Source of the DNA: Strix aluco | Lineage: Eukaryota > Chordata > Aves > Strigiformes > Strigidae | Length of the DNA: 64,000 nt | Reading direction: 5' to 3' | NCBI RefSeq assembly: GCF_031877795.1 | Contig: NC_133970.1 | Coordinates: forward strand, 46,131,287-46,195,286 | In this document: positions 8,506 through 19,408 of the stretch, piece after piece | Position numbering within the stretch: the first letter of the stretch is position 1 | Layout of the letters: every line of letters starts with the position of its first letter | Translations under genes and position numbers: made by a program | Notes under the pieces: generated by a model | The model's database searches: none | What the model was told of the DNA's origin: nothing | The model's input: the letters and a program-made list of their open reading frames with translations, nothing else

Positions 8506-11077
8506 TACCTGTCCTTCTCCCCTTCCCTTCTGCCCCACAGTTGGCAAATAGCAGAGGGAAACAGTCACAAGGCAGAAGCCTTTTGTGTCCTCTTTCAGCA
8601 TGTGCCACCAGAACTCTTAGCATGTAACAGAAGAGATCATATGCTGTCAAGGGACAGTATGTTCCTCCCGTCCCTAGAGGCAGGCTCCCTTTCCACCTCC
8701 AGTGCAGCACGCAGGTGGGTTCTCCCTCATATGGGTTATCAGACAGACAATCCAAGCACTGGTGACTGCATTATCCCTACACTACCTGGTGCACATTCTG
8801 TATTTGACAGCAGAGCTTCAAAATAGTCCAGGACCAAATATTTCATTCATAATTGCACTCATATTACAACATGCAGACATAATAGCATTACCATAAATTT
8901 ATAGTGACCTAGGACAAAAAAAATTAAATTAGTTTCTCAGAATGATACAAGAAAGACCAGTGGGGATTTTTCAACCACTATGTTCTATTTTAACCCCAAA
9001 TCCATCTTTCTCCTTTGCAAATTAACCTTACCAGTACAATGTCAGTCCATTTATATCCAATACCTTATTCCTTAGCAGTGGATTCCTGAAGGTATTCTTG
9101 CAAAATGCTTAATAGCCTAAGGCCTGGGAGAAATAAAAACTGTTTCTTTGTTTCCCAGCTATTTCTGATGGGATGAATAATCCCTTTAAATCTGACAGCA
9201 GCTAATATACCCAGTGAGTGGCAACAATTATTTCCTGAAAGCAACTGATCTGTGTACCTCTAATTCCACCTTTCCTTAGAGATACTTGGCGAAATGAGGC
9301 TACTCCAGGAACAAAATAAGATGTCATGATAGTTTGAAAAGGTCATCTGGTGAAACTCATGGAGAAGGGAGTCAAAGAAGTAGCTACTGACAATTTGAAT
9401 TTAAAAGGAATCAGTTTCATGATCCTGAAGATGTCCCTCCACCCATCTCCCTAAACAAACCCTAAAGTTTCCATTTTACTTTCACCTTGGGATCTCTGCA
9501 ACTTATTTTTATTTACTTACTTTACAATGTATTCAGATTAATACAAGTTTACTATTTTCCGTTTTCTCCACAAAAGGAGAATGGCCACCAAAGCTCAGAA
9601 ACCATCAGCAAAACAGGTGAGGCTTCATGAGGGAATCTAAAGCAACCACGTGTAAACCTTGATGTGACATGAAATAACTGTGCAGAGACAGGACAGCCGA
9701 GAAGGTGGCACACCTTGTAGACCTTAGACCATGGGGTTCCCATGGACTTGGTGGGAACACTCCTCAAGGAACACAGCAGAAATGCCCCTCTGGACAGCTG
9801 CACGCTAAACATCTGTCTTTCATTATGGCCTTTCAGATCATCAGAGCTCAGGTGCGATCAGAGTGGTCTCAGGGGGAGCATCCTTTGTGGCACGTTGTTT
9901 GAAAGACACTGGAGACATTCCCCACATGCAACTGAAATCCCGTCCTGTTCCACTAGAGGGTTATGCCTAAAGGATAAGCCTAAGCAGCGGCAGTAACAGG
10001 CAGGCCAGTGTGTTCTGCCTCAGTATAGTGCTAATTTTCACTTTCCAAATACAGCAGTACAGCTTCTACTTTACACCACTAGTTTTTCTTGCAGGAACAA
10101 TTTATGAAGTATTAAAAACCCCTAAATGTTGTCCTTTTCCCCAGTCAGTGTCTCTGAGCCTTCAAAGCTCCCCCTACAAATCTTTCTTAGTCTTATTTTG
10201 CTGCCTATGGAGCAAGAAAACTTATGTGATCATAACACATTAAGACAAAATAAGATGCTAAATGATATGTAAGTTCTGCCATACAAAAGATCTACTTTTT
10301 TAATGACAAAGCATGTTTACAGCATAAAAAAATGAATTTTTGCAGAAGAATTTGGCTGAAATAACAGGCCACGCATAATAACCACGTAACTGAGAAAGTG
10401 ATGGATCCTGGTCTAATTACAGGCATCACCTCTACCTGTATATCTTGTCTGAACAGGAATGCTCAAAACAGAAAGATCAGATTTGAAGATAATGTTAATT
10501 CTGCCCCTAAAAGGACATTGCTGTAATTGAATCACAAACATCCTATCACTTTAAGCAAAATATAAAAATATTAAAGAAAAAAAATTAATTGCAAATAAAC
10601 CCCTACTATCTACCTTCTCTCCCCACATCCAGACATACTTTTATCTGTAACCATTCATCTTTGTGTCAAGTTGTTACGTTTTTAACTTGCGGCTGGAACC
10701 TGTCCAGGATTTGACCTCCCTTTTCCATGAAAATAATATGATTTTATTTCTGAGAATCTCAAAGTACATTTTGGAGTTTTTCTCTTTTTTTAACTAAGGT
10801 TAATAAAATCAATGCCCTCATACCGCAATCTTATTAGAATATCCTAGAAAATGACAAAAATTGCCTGCATCTGTCCTGCCTGCAGGATAACAATGATGAG
10901 CATGTGCTAACAAAGTTTTTAGGAGGCTTAAAGAAGATCTTAAAATTATGTGCATCTTTAAACAAGGCAGGGTAAAAATACTGCTTTTATTTCATTTTTA
11001 AGTAGTTCCAGGTATTGCAAGTTACACTGTTGGTATGCTGTTATTCTCCTCAAAAGAGTCAGTTACTTCACTTGCAG
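8506..11077. other. No gene or repeat recognised
   Basis: This is AT-rich intergenic sequence. Open frames are short and featureless. I see no LTR pair, LINE end or RNA gene here. Confidence 0.45.
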
Positions 11078-11084
11078 TATTGAA

Positions 11085-11524
11085 TGAGGTAAAAACAAAG
11101 TTAGACAGGGCAAGCATGACCACCGACTCAATTGGACAAGGGGTGGTGCACCCCATTTCCCCTTAGTGTATGTGCAGAACCCATGCTCCACCTTTTTCCT
11201 CATCTCTCATGGAAATGAGTTCGTGGAATACCTGCCTCTCTTTGTCTGGTATGCTAATCAGCTCATAAGATGAGCTTAAAAGACTACAGAGAACTTTGCT
11301 GTGTGTGCACCCACCACTGAAGAACTGAAGACTGAGGACCAACGGGATGCTGCTGGATCCATGGTGGTGACTATTCTTGCAACTCTATTCTGGATGCTTG
11401 CTTGATTTCTGTCTTTTCCTTCCATTCTGTCCTATCGCTACCCCTCTTCACTTTTAATAATAAAAACTGTTTCGGGTGTACAGCATTTGACCTCGTTTGT
11501 GTCTTAATCTCGCTCTTGGGATCA
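11085..11524 (+). mobile_element. Probable solo LTR
   Basis: A 440-bp unit begins TGAGGTAAAAAC and ends CTTGGGATCA. It is flanked by the same seven bases TATTGAA on both sides (11078-11084 and 11525-11531). It contains a TTAAAAG box near 11276 and AATAAA near 11459 in + orientation, with the usual promoter-to-poly(A) spacing of an LTR. A duplication of seven is longer than the usual four to six, so the true ends may be a base or two inside. Confidence 0.65.
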
Positions 11525-11531
11525 TATTGAA

Positions 11532-13190
11532 ACCTCCCTCAACATTGGATTGGGACAGTCAGTTCAGAGAGGTTAATATTTTAAATCAATATATTTTCAG
11601 ATTTTCAAGTTCTTCCTCAAAACCTTCTTTACTATCTATTTAATGCTAATATCCCTTTCTAATATTTTTTTTTCTGCCAAAATACTGTGAATACCAATGG
11701 AAAGCTAATAGCACAAGTTTGTTTTGATTCTCTACTTTACATTCCTCTCTGGAGGTTCTAATTATTCAATTATTTATCCCTACACTTTCCTTTCCCTTCC
11801 CTCTCCCCTGCCTCTCCACCAAAAGTTCTTGAGTTTCTGTAAATTAATATGAAGAAAAGTGTCTTTCTCTGACAATCATATTTCCATAAAGTAGGTCACT
11901 TTTGCTATTCTGCTTTCACATCTTTCAAGACCATCATGTCCCCATACCTTGCAGGCCTAAATTTCCTAGCTGGAAATTCTAGTGTTTCTATCAAAGATAT
12001 ATTTTATGTTCTTCTTAAAACACTAGCTACTGGAATCCAGACCACATATAAGAATCTCAGCTTTATTTTTTTTAAAAATTGCTTGCAAACTGTCATTGTT
12101 CTGCAGAAAGACCTGAAAACATGATTGTCATCTCAGAAACCAGAAAGTAGGAAAGAAGGAGAACTCAATTAAAAACTACTTATTTAAGCTCACTTGTTTG
12201 AGTCAAACCTCACGATACGCATACATTCAGGACACTTGACCTTGGCCATACTGCAGTTCACTGTGGCAAGCAGCCATTAAAAGCAAAGGCTCATGAGAAC
12301 CTCTGGTGAGAGGAGTGAGACCTAAGGCACCCTTTGGTTAACCATTACTGCTATCACTATAGAGAAACAGGGGCCTGCCAAGGCACTCTCAGATTTGCTG
12401 ATTTTGCTCATATATAGTGGATAGCACTATTACAGCATTCAGTTTAGGAGTTTGAATGATCTAATGAATCGATTTTGGACTATACTTTGTCTTTTCCCAT
12501 TTGCAGAGATGGCCTCCTTTATACACAAAGCTGTCTTATCACAGCTGGAAAGGAGACTACAACACCTTCTCACCATCACCACCACAGAATTTTATCTTCC
12601 TTTTGAATCCTATGAAGGATGCTCAAACAGTTCAATGAGCTCAGCAAGATATGACCAATGAGTGTGATGAGGGACCAGAAACAGATCAAGTTTAGACTTG
12701 GAAAGAGGGACTTTCAAGTTTGTGCAATTAAGGTGGAACTATGAGGCTAGAAATAAGGAATAAATGGACCCTGGGCCACACTACTGTTACCTTCTATTCC
12801 CATAATGGAAGTGGCACAAACTTGATGAGTGAACCTCAGATAATTCTTTTGGGTCTGCAAGGTTATTGAAGCACCTGCATGCAAGCCTTTAGAAAAAGTG
12901 ATTCAATAGTAAATGTAATAGATATAGATAAAAGACAGCCACCTAATACAGACCAAATCCTGAATGTCAGGATTTTATGATGCATTCATGAAACAATTTT
13001 TCTTTAATAATCAACTTTTCTTTATCATTTCACATTTTTAAGCATGGGACCAATCCAAGGCTTTTTGCATGTATAAATGAGATAAAGTAACACAGCAGCA
13101 AGAAAGGATGGCCAGTAGAGACAGATTTAGTTGGGATTTGGGGTTTCTCCCTGCTGTTCCACAGCCTATCCATATGCCTTTGGGCACATC
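11532..13190. other. No gene recognised
   Basis: This is unique-looking AT-rich DNA. No open frame above 70 codons has any recognisable motif. Confidence 0.45.
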
Positions 13191-13195
13191 ACTTT

Positions 13196-13617
13196 GTGCT
13201 TGATTTGGATCCTAAACAAAGACATTTAATTCCATTTGATGATACCAAACTGAGTGGAGAAGTGGACACTTTGGAAGGGAGAGCCACCCTGCAGGAAGAC
13301 CTGGATAGGCTGGAAGAGTGGGCTAACAAGAATCTTATGAAGTTCAACAAGGAAAAGTCTTGCACCTGGGAAAACATAATCCAGGAGTGCAGCACAGGCT
13401 GGGATCTACCTGGCTGGGGAGCAGCTCTGTGGAAAGGGACCTGGGGGTCCTGGTGGACAACAAGCTCAACATGAGTGACCAGTGTGCTGCTGTGGCCAAC
13501 GGGATGCTGGGTTGCATCAACAAGGGCATCACCAGCAGAGATAAAGAAGTCATTATCCCACTCTACTCAGCACTTCTCAGGCCACACCTGGAATACTGTG
13601 TTCAGTTTTGGTCCTTG
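13196..13617 (+). repeat. CR1 LINE fragment, left part (split by a provirus)
   Basis: Translation over two frames gives the C-terminal part of CR1 reverse transcriptase: FDDTKLSGEVDTLEG, then LERDLGVLVDNKLNMSDQC-like text, then the conserved end IPLYSALLRPHLEYCVQFW. The copy is 5'-truncated, as most CR1 copies are, and has a frame change near 13370. It is interrupted at CCTTG (13613-13617) by the provirus at 13618-20013 and resumes at 20019. Confidence 0.9.
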
Positions 13618-14221
13618 TGTGGTGGTTTGACCTTGGCTAAATGCCAGGTACCCACCAAGTCGCTCTATCACTTCCCCCCCCTTCCCCTTTTTTTCTCAAT
13701 AGGGCAAAGAAGGGAAAGAAAATAAGATAGGAAAACAAAACAACCCTTGTGGGTAAAACAACAGCAGTTTTAATATAAGCAAAGTGAAGCAAAGGTCCGC
13801 GTGCGGAAGCAAAAAAAAGAAAACAGATTTATTCTCTACTTCCCATTAACAGGCGATGTCGGGCCTTCTCAGGAAGCAGGGCTCTGATATGCGTAGCGGT
13901 TGCCTCGGAGGACCAAGGGTGACCCCCCCCCTTCCTCCTTTCTCCCAGCTTTATACTGAGCAGACGTCATATGGTATGGAATATCCCTTTGGTCAGTTCG
14001 GGTCAGCTGTCCTGGTTGTGTCCCCTCCCAAGATCTTGCCCACCCCGTCCCACTGTGGGGGGGGAAATGTCAGAAAGAGCCTTGGTGCTGTGTAAGCACC
14101 ACTCAGCAGTAGCCACACCACCAGTGTGCTATCAACACCCTGCCAGCTCCCAGCATAAAACACAGCACCATGGGGGCTGCTACAGGGGAAAACCAATTCT
14201 GGCTCAGCCAGACCCGGTACA
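13618..14221 (-). repeat. 3' LTR of the young provirus
   Basis: This 604-bp LTR is nearly identical to 19409-20013. On the minus strand it starts TGTACCGGG, has ACGTC plus TATAAAG before the start of R, carries AATAAATCTG near 13827-13836, and ends CCACCACA. A purine-rich tract (AAGGGGTGGAGAC) lies directly upstream at about 14222-14234. Confidence 0.95.
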
Positions 14222-14489
14222 GTCTCCACCCCTTATTCCATACCATTTACGTCATGCCCAGGTCCCACATAACACTCATTTATCCATTCCGTAAGCTTTC
14301 TTCACTCCTCTAGATGTTCAGTGACTTGGCTGCCATCTGTCAAGGTGGATGTTCAGGACAGGAGCAGTATGTTTGACTGTTGGACTCCAGCACCGGCTAG
14401 GTTTGGGTCATCATCGCATGTATCTGGTTCACTCTTCGTCGTTCCTACTTCCTCCATCACTTCCTGCAACATACAACTCAGCTCACAGA

Positions 14490-17400
14490 TTATTTCCCCC
14501 CCAAGGTTAAATCTCCTTGAGGCACACACTGAGTAGCCCCATTCTCCCGCATTACCCACCAAGTACATCCAGGTCCCTGAGCAAAAACAATCCCACGAGT
14601 GGGCTTGCCTTTTCCCAAGGGAGGAGCAATCCACACTGCCTTCCCCAGCCATTGCCCTGTGTGTACTACAGGGACCTTATCTCCTCCCACAGTATGAAGG
14701 GGTTTTGTTTGGGCAGGACCAGGACGGTTAACAGATCCTCTGGTATTAATTAGCCAAGTGGCTTCTGCTAAATTTATATCCCAGTGTTTCCATCCCCCAT
14801 TGTCCAATGCTCTCAACATAGTCTTCAACAGTCCATTGTATCTTTCAATCTTTCCAGACGCTTGTGGGTAATAAGGGATGTGATACACCCACTCAATGCC
14901 ATGTTTCTTTGCCCAGGAGTTTATGAGATTATTTCGAAAATGGGTTCCATTGTCTGATTCGATTCTTTCAGGAGTACCATGTCGCCATAAAATTTGCCTT
15001 TCAAGACCTAAGATGGTATTTCGGGCAGTGGCATGATTTACAGGGTACGTCTCAAGCCAACCAGTAGTTGCTTCCACCATAGTGAGTATGTAGCGCTTGC
15101 CTTGGCGTGTTCGTGGCAATGGTCCAATATAGTCAATTTGCCAGGCCTCGCCATATCGAAAACTCAGCCATCGCCCTCTGTTCCAGGGAGACTTTACTCG
15201 TGTGGCTCGCTTGATTGCAGCACATGTTTCGCATTCATGAGTGACCTGTGAGATGGCCTCCATGGTCAGGTCCACCCCTCGATCACGAGCCCATCTGTAC
15301 GTTGCATCTCTCCCGAGATGCCCGGATGTTTCATGGGCCCATCGAGCTACAAATAGCTCACCCTTGCGCTCCCAGTCCAGGTCCAGCTGAGCTACTTCAA
15401 TTTTAGCAGCCTTGTCTACTTGCTCATTGTTTTGATGTTCTTCGGTGGCACGGCTTTTGGGCACGTGGGCATCTACATGACGTACCTTTAGAGCCACGTT
15501 TTCCACTCGGGCAGCGATGTCCTGCCACAGTGCAGCAGCCCAGATGGGTTTACCTCTGCGCTGCCAATTGGTCTTCTTCCACTCCTGTAGCCACCCCCAC
15601 AGGGCATTAGCCACCATCCAGGAGTCAGTGTAGAGATACAGTACTGGCCACTTTTCTCGTTCAGCAATCTTTAGGGCTAGTTGGATCGCTTTTACTTCTG
15701 CAAACTGACTTGACTCGCCCTCTCCTTCAGTGGCCTCAACGACTTGTCTTGTGGGGCTCCACACAGCAGCTTTCCACTTTCGATGGTTTCCTACCACACG
15801 ACAGGATCCATCAGTAAACAGAGCATACCGCCTTTCATCTTCTGGTAACTCGTTATATGGTGGTGCTTCTTGGGCACGAGCCACCTCCTCAGGCAGTGCT
15901 CCAAAATCTCTACCTTCTGGCCAGTCCATGATCTCTTCCAGGATTCCTGGACAGTTGGGTTTTCCCAGTCGAGCTCGTTGCGTGATTAAGGCTACCCATT
16001 TACTCCAGGTAGCACTGGTTGCATGGTGTGTAGAAGGGATGTTTCCTTTGAACATCCAATGTAATACAGGCACTTGCGGTGCCAAGAGGAGCTGTGCTTC
16101 TGTACCAACAACTTCGGAAGCGGCTCGAATCCCCTCATCTGCTGCTAGTATCTCCTTTTCAGTCGGAGTGTAGTGGGCTTCTGATCCTCGATATCCCCGG
16201 CTCCAAAATCCTAATGGTTGACCCCGAGTTTCACCTGGTATCTTCTGCCAGAGGCTCCATGTGAGGCCATGCTCCCCAGTTGATGTGTAAAGTACATTTT
16301 GCACAGCTGGTCCTGTCCGAACAGGCCCAAGAGCTACCGCCCGAGCTATCTCCTGTTTGATGTGCTCAAAGGCTTGTTGTTGCTCAAGACCCCACTCAAA
16401 ATGGTTCTTCTTTCGGGTTACTTGATAGAGAGGGCTCACCAGCTGACTGTAACCTGGAATGTGCATCCTCCAAAATCCCACAAGTCCTAAGAAAGCTTGT
16501 GTTTCCTTCTTGTTGGTCGGTGGAGACATAGCTGCTATCTTGTTGACAACCTCCATAGGCACATGGCGGCGTCCATCTTGCCATTTTATTCCCAAGAACT
16601 GAATCTCCTGTGCTGGTCCCTTGACCTTGCTTTTCTTTATGGCAAACCCAGCTCTCAGAAGAATCTCAATTACTTTTTGTCCTTTCTTGAACACTTCTTC
16701 TGCCTTGTTGCCCCACACAATGATGTCATCGATGTACTGTAGATGTTCAGGGGCATCACCCTTTTCCAGTGCAGTTTGAATTAGTCCATGACAAATAGTG
16801 GGGCTGTGCTTCCACCCCTGGGGTAGTCGATTCCAGGTATATTGGACACCCCTCCACGTGAAAGCAAACTGTGGCCTGCACTCTTCTGCCAAAGGAATTG
16901 AAAAGAATGCATTGGCGATGTCGATTGTGGCGTACCACTTGGCTGCCTTTGACTCTAGCTCATACTGGAGCTCTAACATATCTGGTACAGCAGCACTCAG
17001 TGGTGGCGTCACTTCGTTCAGGCCACGATAGTCTACTGTCAACCTCCACCCTCCGTCAGACTTTCGCACTGGCCATATTGGGCTATTAAAAGGCGAATGT
17101 GTCTTACTGATGACACCTTGGGTCTCCAGTTGACGGATCAGTTCTTGGATGGGAGCCAGAGAGTCTCGGTTCGTGCGATACTGCCGTCGGTGCACGGTCC
17201 TCATGGCAATTGGCACCTGTTGTTCTTTAACTCGCAACAGTCCTACAACAAAAGGATCTCCTGAGAGGCCAGGCAGATTAGACAACTGTTTGACCTTCTC
17301 TGTGTTCACACTGGCCACACCAAAAGCCCATCGGTATCCTTTTGGGTCTTTGAAATACCCCCTCTTGAGGTAGTCAATGCCCAAGATACAAGGGGCTTCT

Positions 17401-17627
17401 GGGCCAGTTACAATGGGATGTTTTTCCCACTTATCCCCGGTCAAGCTAACCTCGGCCTCCAGTACTGACAGTTCTTGACATCCGCCTGTCACTCCTGAGA
17501 TCCAGATAGGTTCTGCCCCTCTATAACTTGATGGCATTAATGTACACTGTGCCCCGGTATCGATTAAAGCCTGGTACTTCTGTGGATTTGATGTGCCAGG
17601 CCATCGAATCCACACTGTCCAATACAC
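14490..17627 (-). CDS. pol: Pol polyprotein (protease, RT, RNase H, integrase), ERV-L-like
   Basis: An open frame of 1045 codons. The aspartic protease has DTGA at residues 23-26. RT has the first catalytic Asp in TIDIANAFF (about 236) and YIDD at 298-301. RNase H shows FTDGSC at about 604-609. Integrase has an HH-CC zinc site (HETSGH ... CETC, about 750-790), then catalytic residues in QIDYI, ESDNGTHF and SGKIE. There is no ATG before the protease active site; the frame is continuous with gag except for one UAG, so expression is expected by stop-codon readthrough as a Gag-Pol fusion. No stop or frameshift interrupts it. The enzymes would copy the element RNA into DNA and insert it. Confidence 0.93.
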   Translation of the reverse strand: MYWTVWIRWPGTSNPQKYQALIDTGAQCTLMPSSYRGAEPIWISGVTGGCQELSVLEAEVSLTGDKWEKHPIVTGPEAPCILGIDYLKRGYFKDPKGYRWAFGVASVNTEKVKQLSNLPGLSGDPFVVGLLRVKEQQVPIAMRTVHRRQYRTNRDSLAPIQELIRQLETQGVISKTHSPFNSPIWPVRKSDGGWRLTVDYRGLNEVTPPLSAAVPDMLELQYELESKAAKWYATIDIANAFFSIPLAEECRPQFAFTWRGVQYTWNRLPQGWKHSPTICHGLIQTALEKGDAPEHLQYIDDIIVWGNKAEEVFKKGQKVIEILLRAGFAIKKSKVKGPAQEIQFLGIKWQDGRRHVPMEVVNKIAAMSPPTNKKETQAFLGLVGFWRMHIPGYSQLVSPLYQVTRKKNHFEWGLEQQQAFEHIKQEIARAVALGPVRTGPAVQNVLYTSTGEHGLTWSLWQKIPGETRGQPLGFWSRGYRGSEAHYTPTEKEILAADEGIRAASEVVGTEAQLLLAPQVPVLHWMFKGNIPSTHHATSATWSKWVALITQRARLGKPNCPGILEEIMDWPEGRDFGALPEEVARAQEAPPYNELPEDERRYALFTDGSCRVVGNHRKWKAAVWSPTRQVVEATEGEGESSQFAEVKAIQLALKIAEREKWPVLYLYTDSWMVANALWGWLQEWKKTNWQRRGKPIWAAALWQDIAARVENVALKVRHVDAHVPKSRATEEHQNNEQVDKAAKIEVAQLDLDWERKGELFVARWAHETSGHLGRDATYRWARDRGVDLTMEAISQVTHECETCAAIKRATRVKSPWNRGRWLSFRYGEAWQIDYIGPLPRTRQGKRYILTMVEATTGWLETYPVNHATARNTILGLERQILWRHGTPERIESDNGTHFRNNLINSWAKKHGIEWVYHIPYYPQASGKIERYNGLLKTMLRALDNGGWKHWDINLAEATWLINTRGSVNRPGPAQTKPLHTVGGDKVPVVHTGQWLGKAVWIAPPLGKGKPTRGIVFAQGPGCTWWVMRENGATQCVPQGDLTLGGK

Positions 17628-17669
17628 CCGATCATCCCTTTCCTCCTCCTGGCTGGAGGCAGGGGCCCT

Positions 17670-19259
17670 CTATTCCTGTTCTTGGTCAGAGTATTCACTG
17701 TCTGACCCTTGCTGTGCCAGGCCGGAAACTCCTTCATCAGGGCCAAGGGAAGTGATCTCATTCTTCCTGTATCTGGGAGATCGCTGATTACTTTCTTGCG
17801 GTTTCACACCAGCTACATTAACAACCTTCTTGGATGTTGTCTTCTTGGCAGGGGTCTTTCCTCGCAATTCATGTACACGAGCTTCCAATTTGAAGGTGGG
17901 TTGACCATCCCACTTCCTCATGTCCTCCCCCTGGTCACGCAGGAAGAACCAAAGTTCGCCACGTGTCATGCGCCTAGGTTTCCCTTTCCCTCTGACTGGG
18001 GTGGAAGAGAACCGATTTCTTGGGGTGCTCCTGACATCTAAGGCACTCGCCCGTAGAGATGAGGAGGTTCCAAGACTCTCTTCAAAGTTCTGAAGCCAGG
18101 AAGAGACTGCCTCCACAGTTGGCGTACATCTTAGTCCTTCTCCCATATCCATTTCTGGATAGTACATCGCAGCCAAGCCCGCAGAATACGAGGATGGTGC
18201 ACCTTTAATCACCTTCCTCCACATGGCCCGTGTGCACAGGACATCCTCTGGATTTTTAGGGGCTTCATCATTATTTGGATCACTATAGATGACTTCCAGC
18301 ACTGCTAGTTCTCTCAGGTACTGGACACCTTCATCCGCAGTAGCCCACTTCCCTGGGGAGTTATCCGTAAGATCTTCCTTGAAAGGATATCTTGCTTTAA
18401 CACTTGAAAGGAGCCGTCTCCACAGACTGCAAATTCCTGTTTCTTTTCCAATTCCCCTTTCAATTCCTCGATCTCTAGCAAGGGAACCCAGCTGTTGGGC
18501 TTCCTTACCTTCCAGCTGCTGAGCATCAGCCCCATTATCCCAGCATCGAAGCAGCCAGGCAGCAATCCGCTCACCCGGCTGGCGGCGATAGTCTTTCCGC
18601 AGATCTCGCAGTTCTGATGACGTCAGGGACCGGGTAGTTTCTGCCTCCTGTTTGAGTTCTGTTATTCCCTCTTCTGACCCCTTTGCTGAAGGACCCGCTT
18701 CTTCCTCCTCTTTTTCGTCCCTTATTAATCGAGGGTATGGACCTGTTGTTCTCCTTGTCCACTGTTTCTTTTTTACTACTGGGGCAATCTCTGCTGTTAT
18801 TGTTTTTGTTTGAGTTCCCATCTCCACCACAGTCCTTTGAGAGCACTGAACTGCAGCTCGATAAGCACAGGCCAGGCCCCAGTACAGCGCTGGGAGTTGC
18901 TGATTTTCATCGGGATAGACAAGGCACCCTTCTATCAGGTGTTGTGTCAGTTTTGCGGGGTTGCTTGCCTGTTCAGGGGTAAGATCCCAGGCTACAGAAG
19001 GTGATAACCGTCCTAGGAATCTGCCCAAATCCTTCCACTCCCCCTGCCACCCAGGGACAGGCCGCCTCAGGGCACATTTTGGTATTCTCTCACCCAAAAT
19101 TTGCTTTCTCTTACACCAAAAACCTAACGAGCTCCACACAGCCCACAATAGGCGAATAGCATTAATGAACAGTATCAAAGAGCTAACATAAGGATTAATA
19201 AGTACTTCGGGAGCTTGCAGAATAAAACCACTCATGATGTTCCCAATTTCTTCCAGCAT
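17670..19259 (-). CDS. gag: Gag polyprotein, ERV-L-like, with N-terminal hydrophobic segment
   Basis: An open frame of 529 codons from ATG at 19259 to UAG at 17672-17670. Residues about 22-49 form one strong hydrophobic segment (VSSLILFINAIRLLWAVW). Residues about 180-200 are acidic. A capsid-like block begins near 210 (SELRDLRKDYRRQPGE ... WLLRCWDNGA ... LEGKEAQQLGSLA), a pattern shared with the second provirus here and with ERV-L-type Gag. The tail has a conserved LWFFLRDQGEDM-W-GQPT block and is Lys/Arg-rich. I see no Cys-His zinc knuckle. Gag should assemble the particle; the hydrophobic start suggests membrane or ER targeting. An overlapping hydrophobic frame lies just upstream (19262-19400). 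Confidence 0.88.
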   Translation of the reverse strand: MLEEIGNIMSGFILQAPEVLINPYVSSLILFINAIRLLWAVWSSLGFWCKRKQILGERIPKCALRRPVPGWQGEWKDLGRFLGRLSPSVAWDLTPEQASNPAKLTQHLIEGCLVYPDENQQLPALYWGLACAYRAAVQCSQRTVVEMGTQTKTITAEIAPVVKKKQWTRRTTGPYPRLIRDEKEEEEAGPSAKGSEEGITELKQEAETTRSLTSSELRDLRKDYRRQPGERIAAWLLRCWDNGADAQQLEGKEAQQLGSLARDRGIERGIGKETGICSLWRRLLSSVKARYPFKEDLTDNSPGKWATADEGVQYLRELAVLEVIYSDPNNDEAPKNPEDVLCTRAMWRKVIKGAPSSYSAGLAAMYYPEMDMGEGLRCTPTVEAVSSWLQNFEESLGTSSSLRASALDVRSTPRNRFSSTPVRGKGKPRRMTRGELWFFLRDQGEDMRKWDGQPTFKLEARVHELRGKTPAKKTTSKKVVNVAGVKPQESNQRSPRYRKNEITSLGPDEGVSGLAQQGSDSEYSDQEQE

Positions 19260-19382
19260 GTTCCCGAGCTTAGCAAAATAAAGATAAGCAGAGCAATAAA
19301 CAAACCCGTGACCAGCACAAGAGCTTGTCGCTTACTAACTGCTATAGCTATAGCACAATTAATATAAAACTGCCGTTGTCCC

Positions 19383-19400
19383 GCCCCACGTTGGGCGCCA
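19383..19400 (-). promoter_or_regulatory. Primer-binding site, tRNA-Lys1,2 type
   Basis: The minus strand reads TGGCGCCCAACGTGGGGC, eight bases downstream of the 5' LTR. This is the complement of the 3' end of tRNA-Lys1,2 as used by several betaretroviruses and foamy viruses. ERV-L elements take their name from tRNA-Leu, so the Lys site is worth noting. Confidence 0.88.
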
Positions 19401-19408
19401 AAATAGAC

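Noticed and set aside
14222-14489. An env gene between pol and the 3' LTR of the young provirus
   Set aside because: Only about 270 bp are available and no signal peptide, furin site or fusion-peptide-like segment is visible.
16079-17787. Plus-strand open frames across the pol and gag regions of the provirus at 13618-20013
   Set aside because: They are mirror frames of the minus-strand pol and gag genes and carry no motif of their own.
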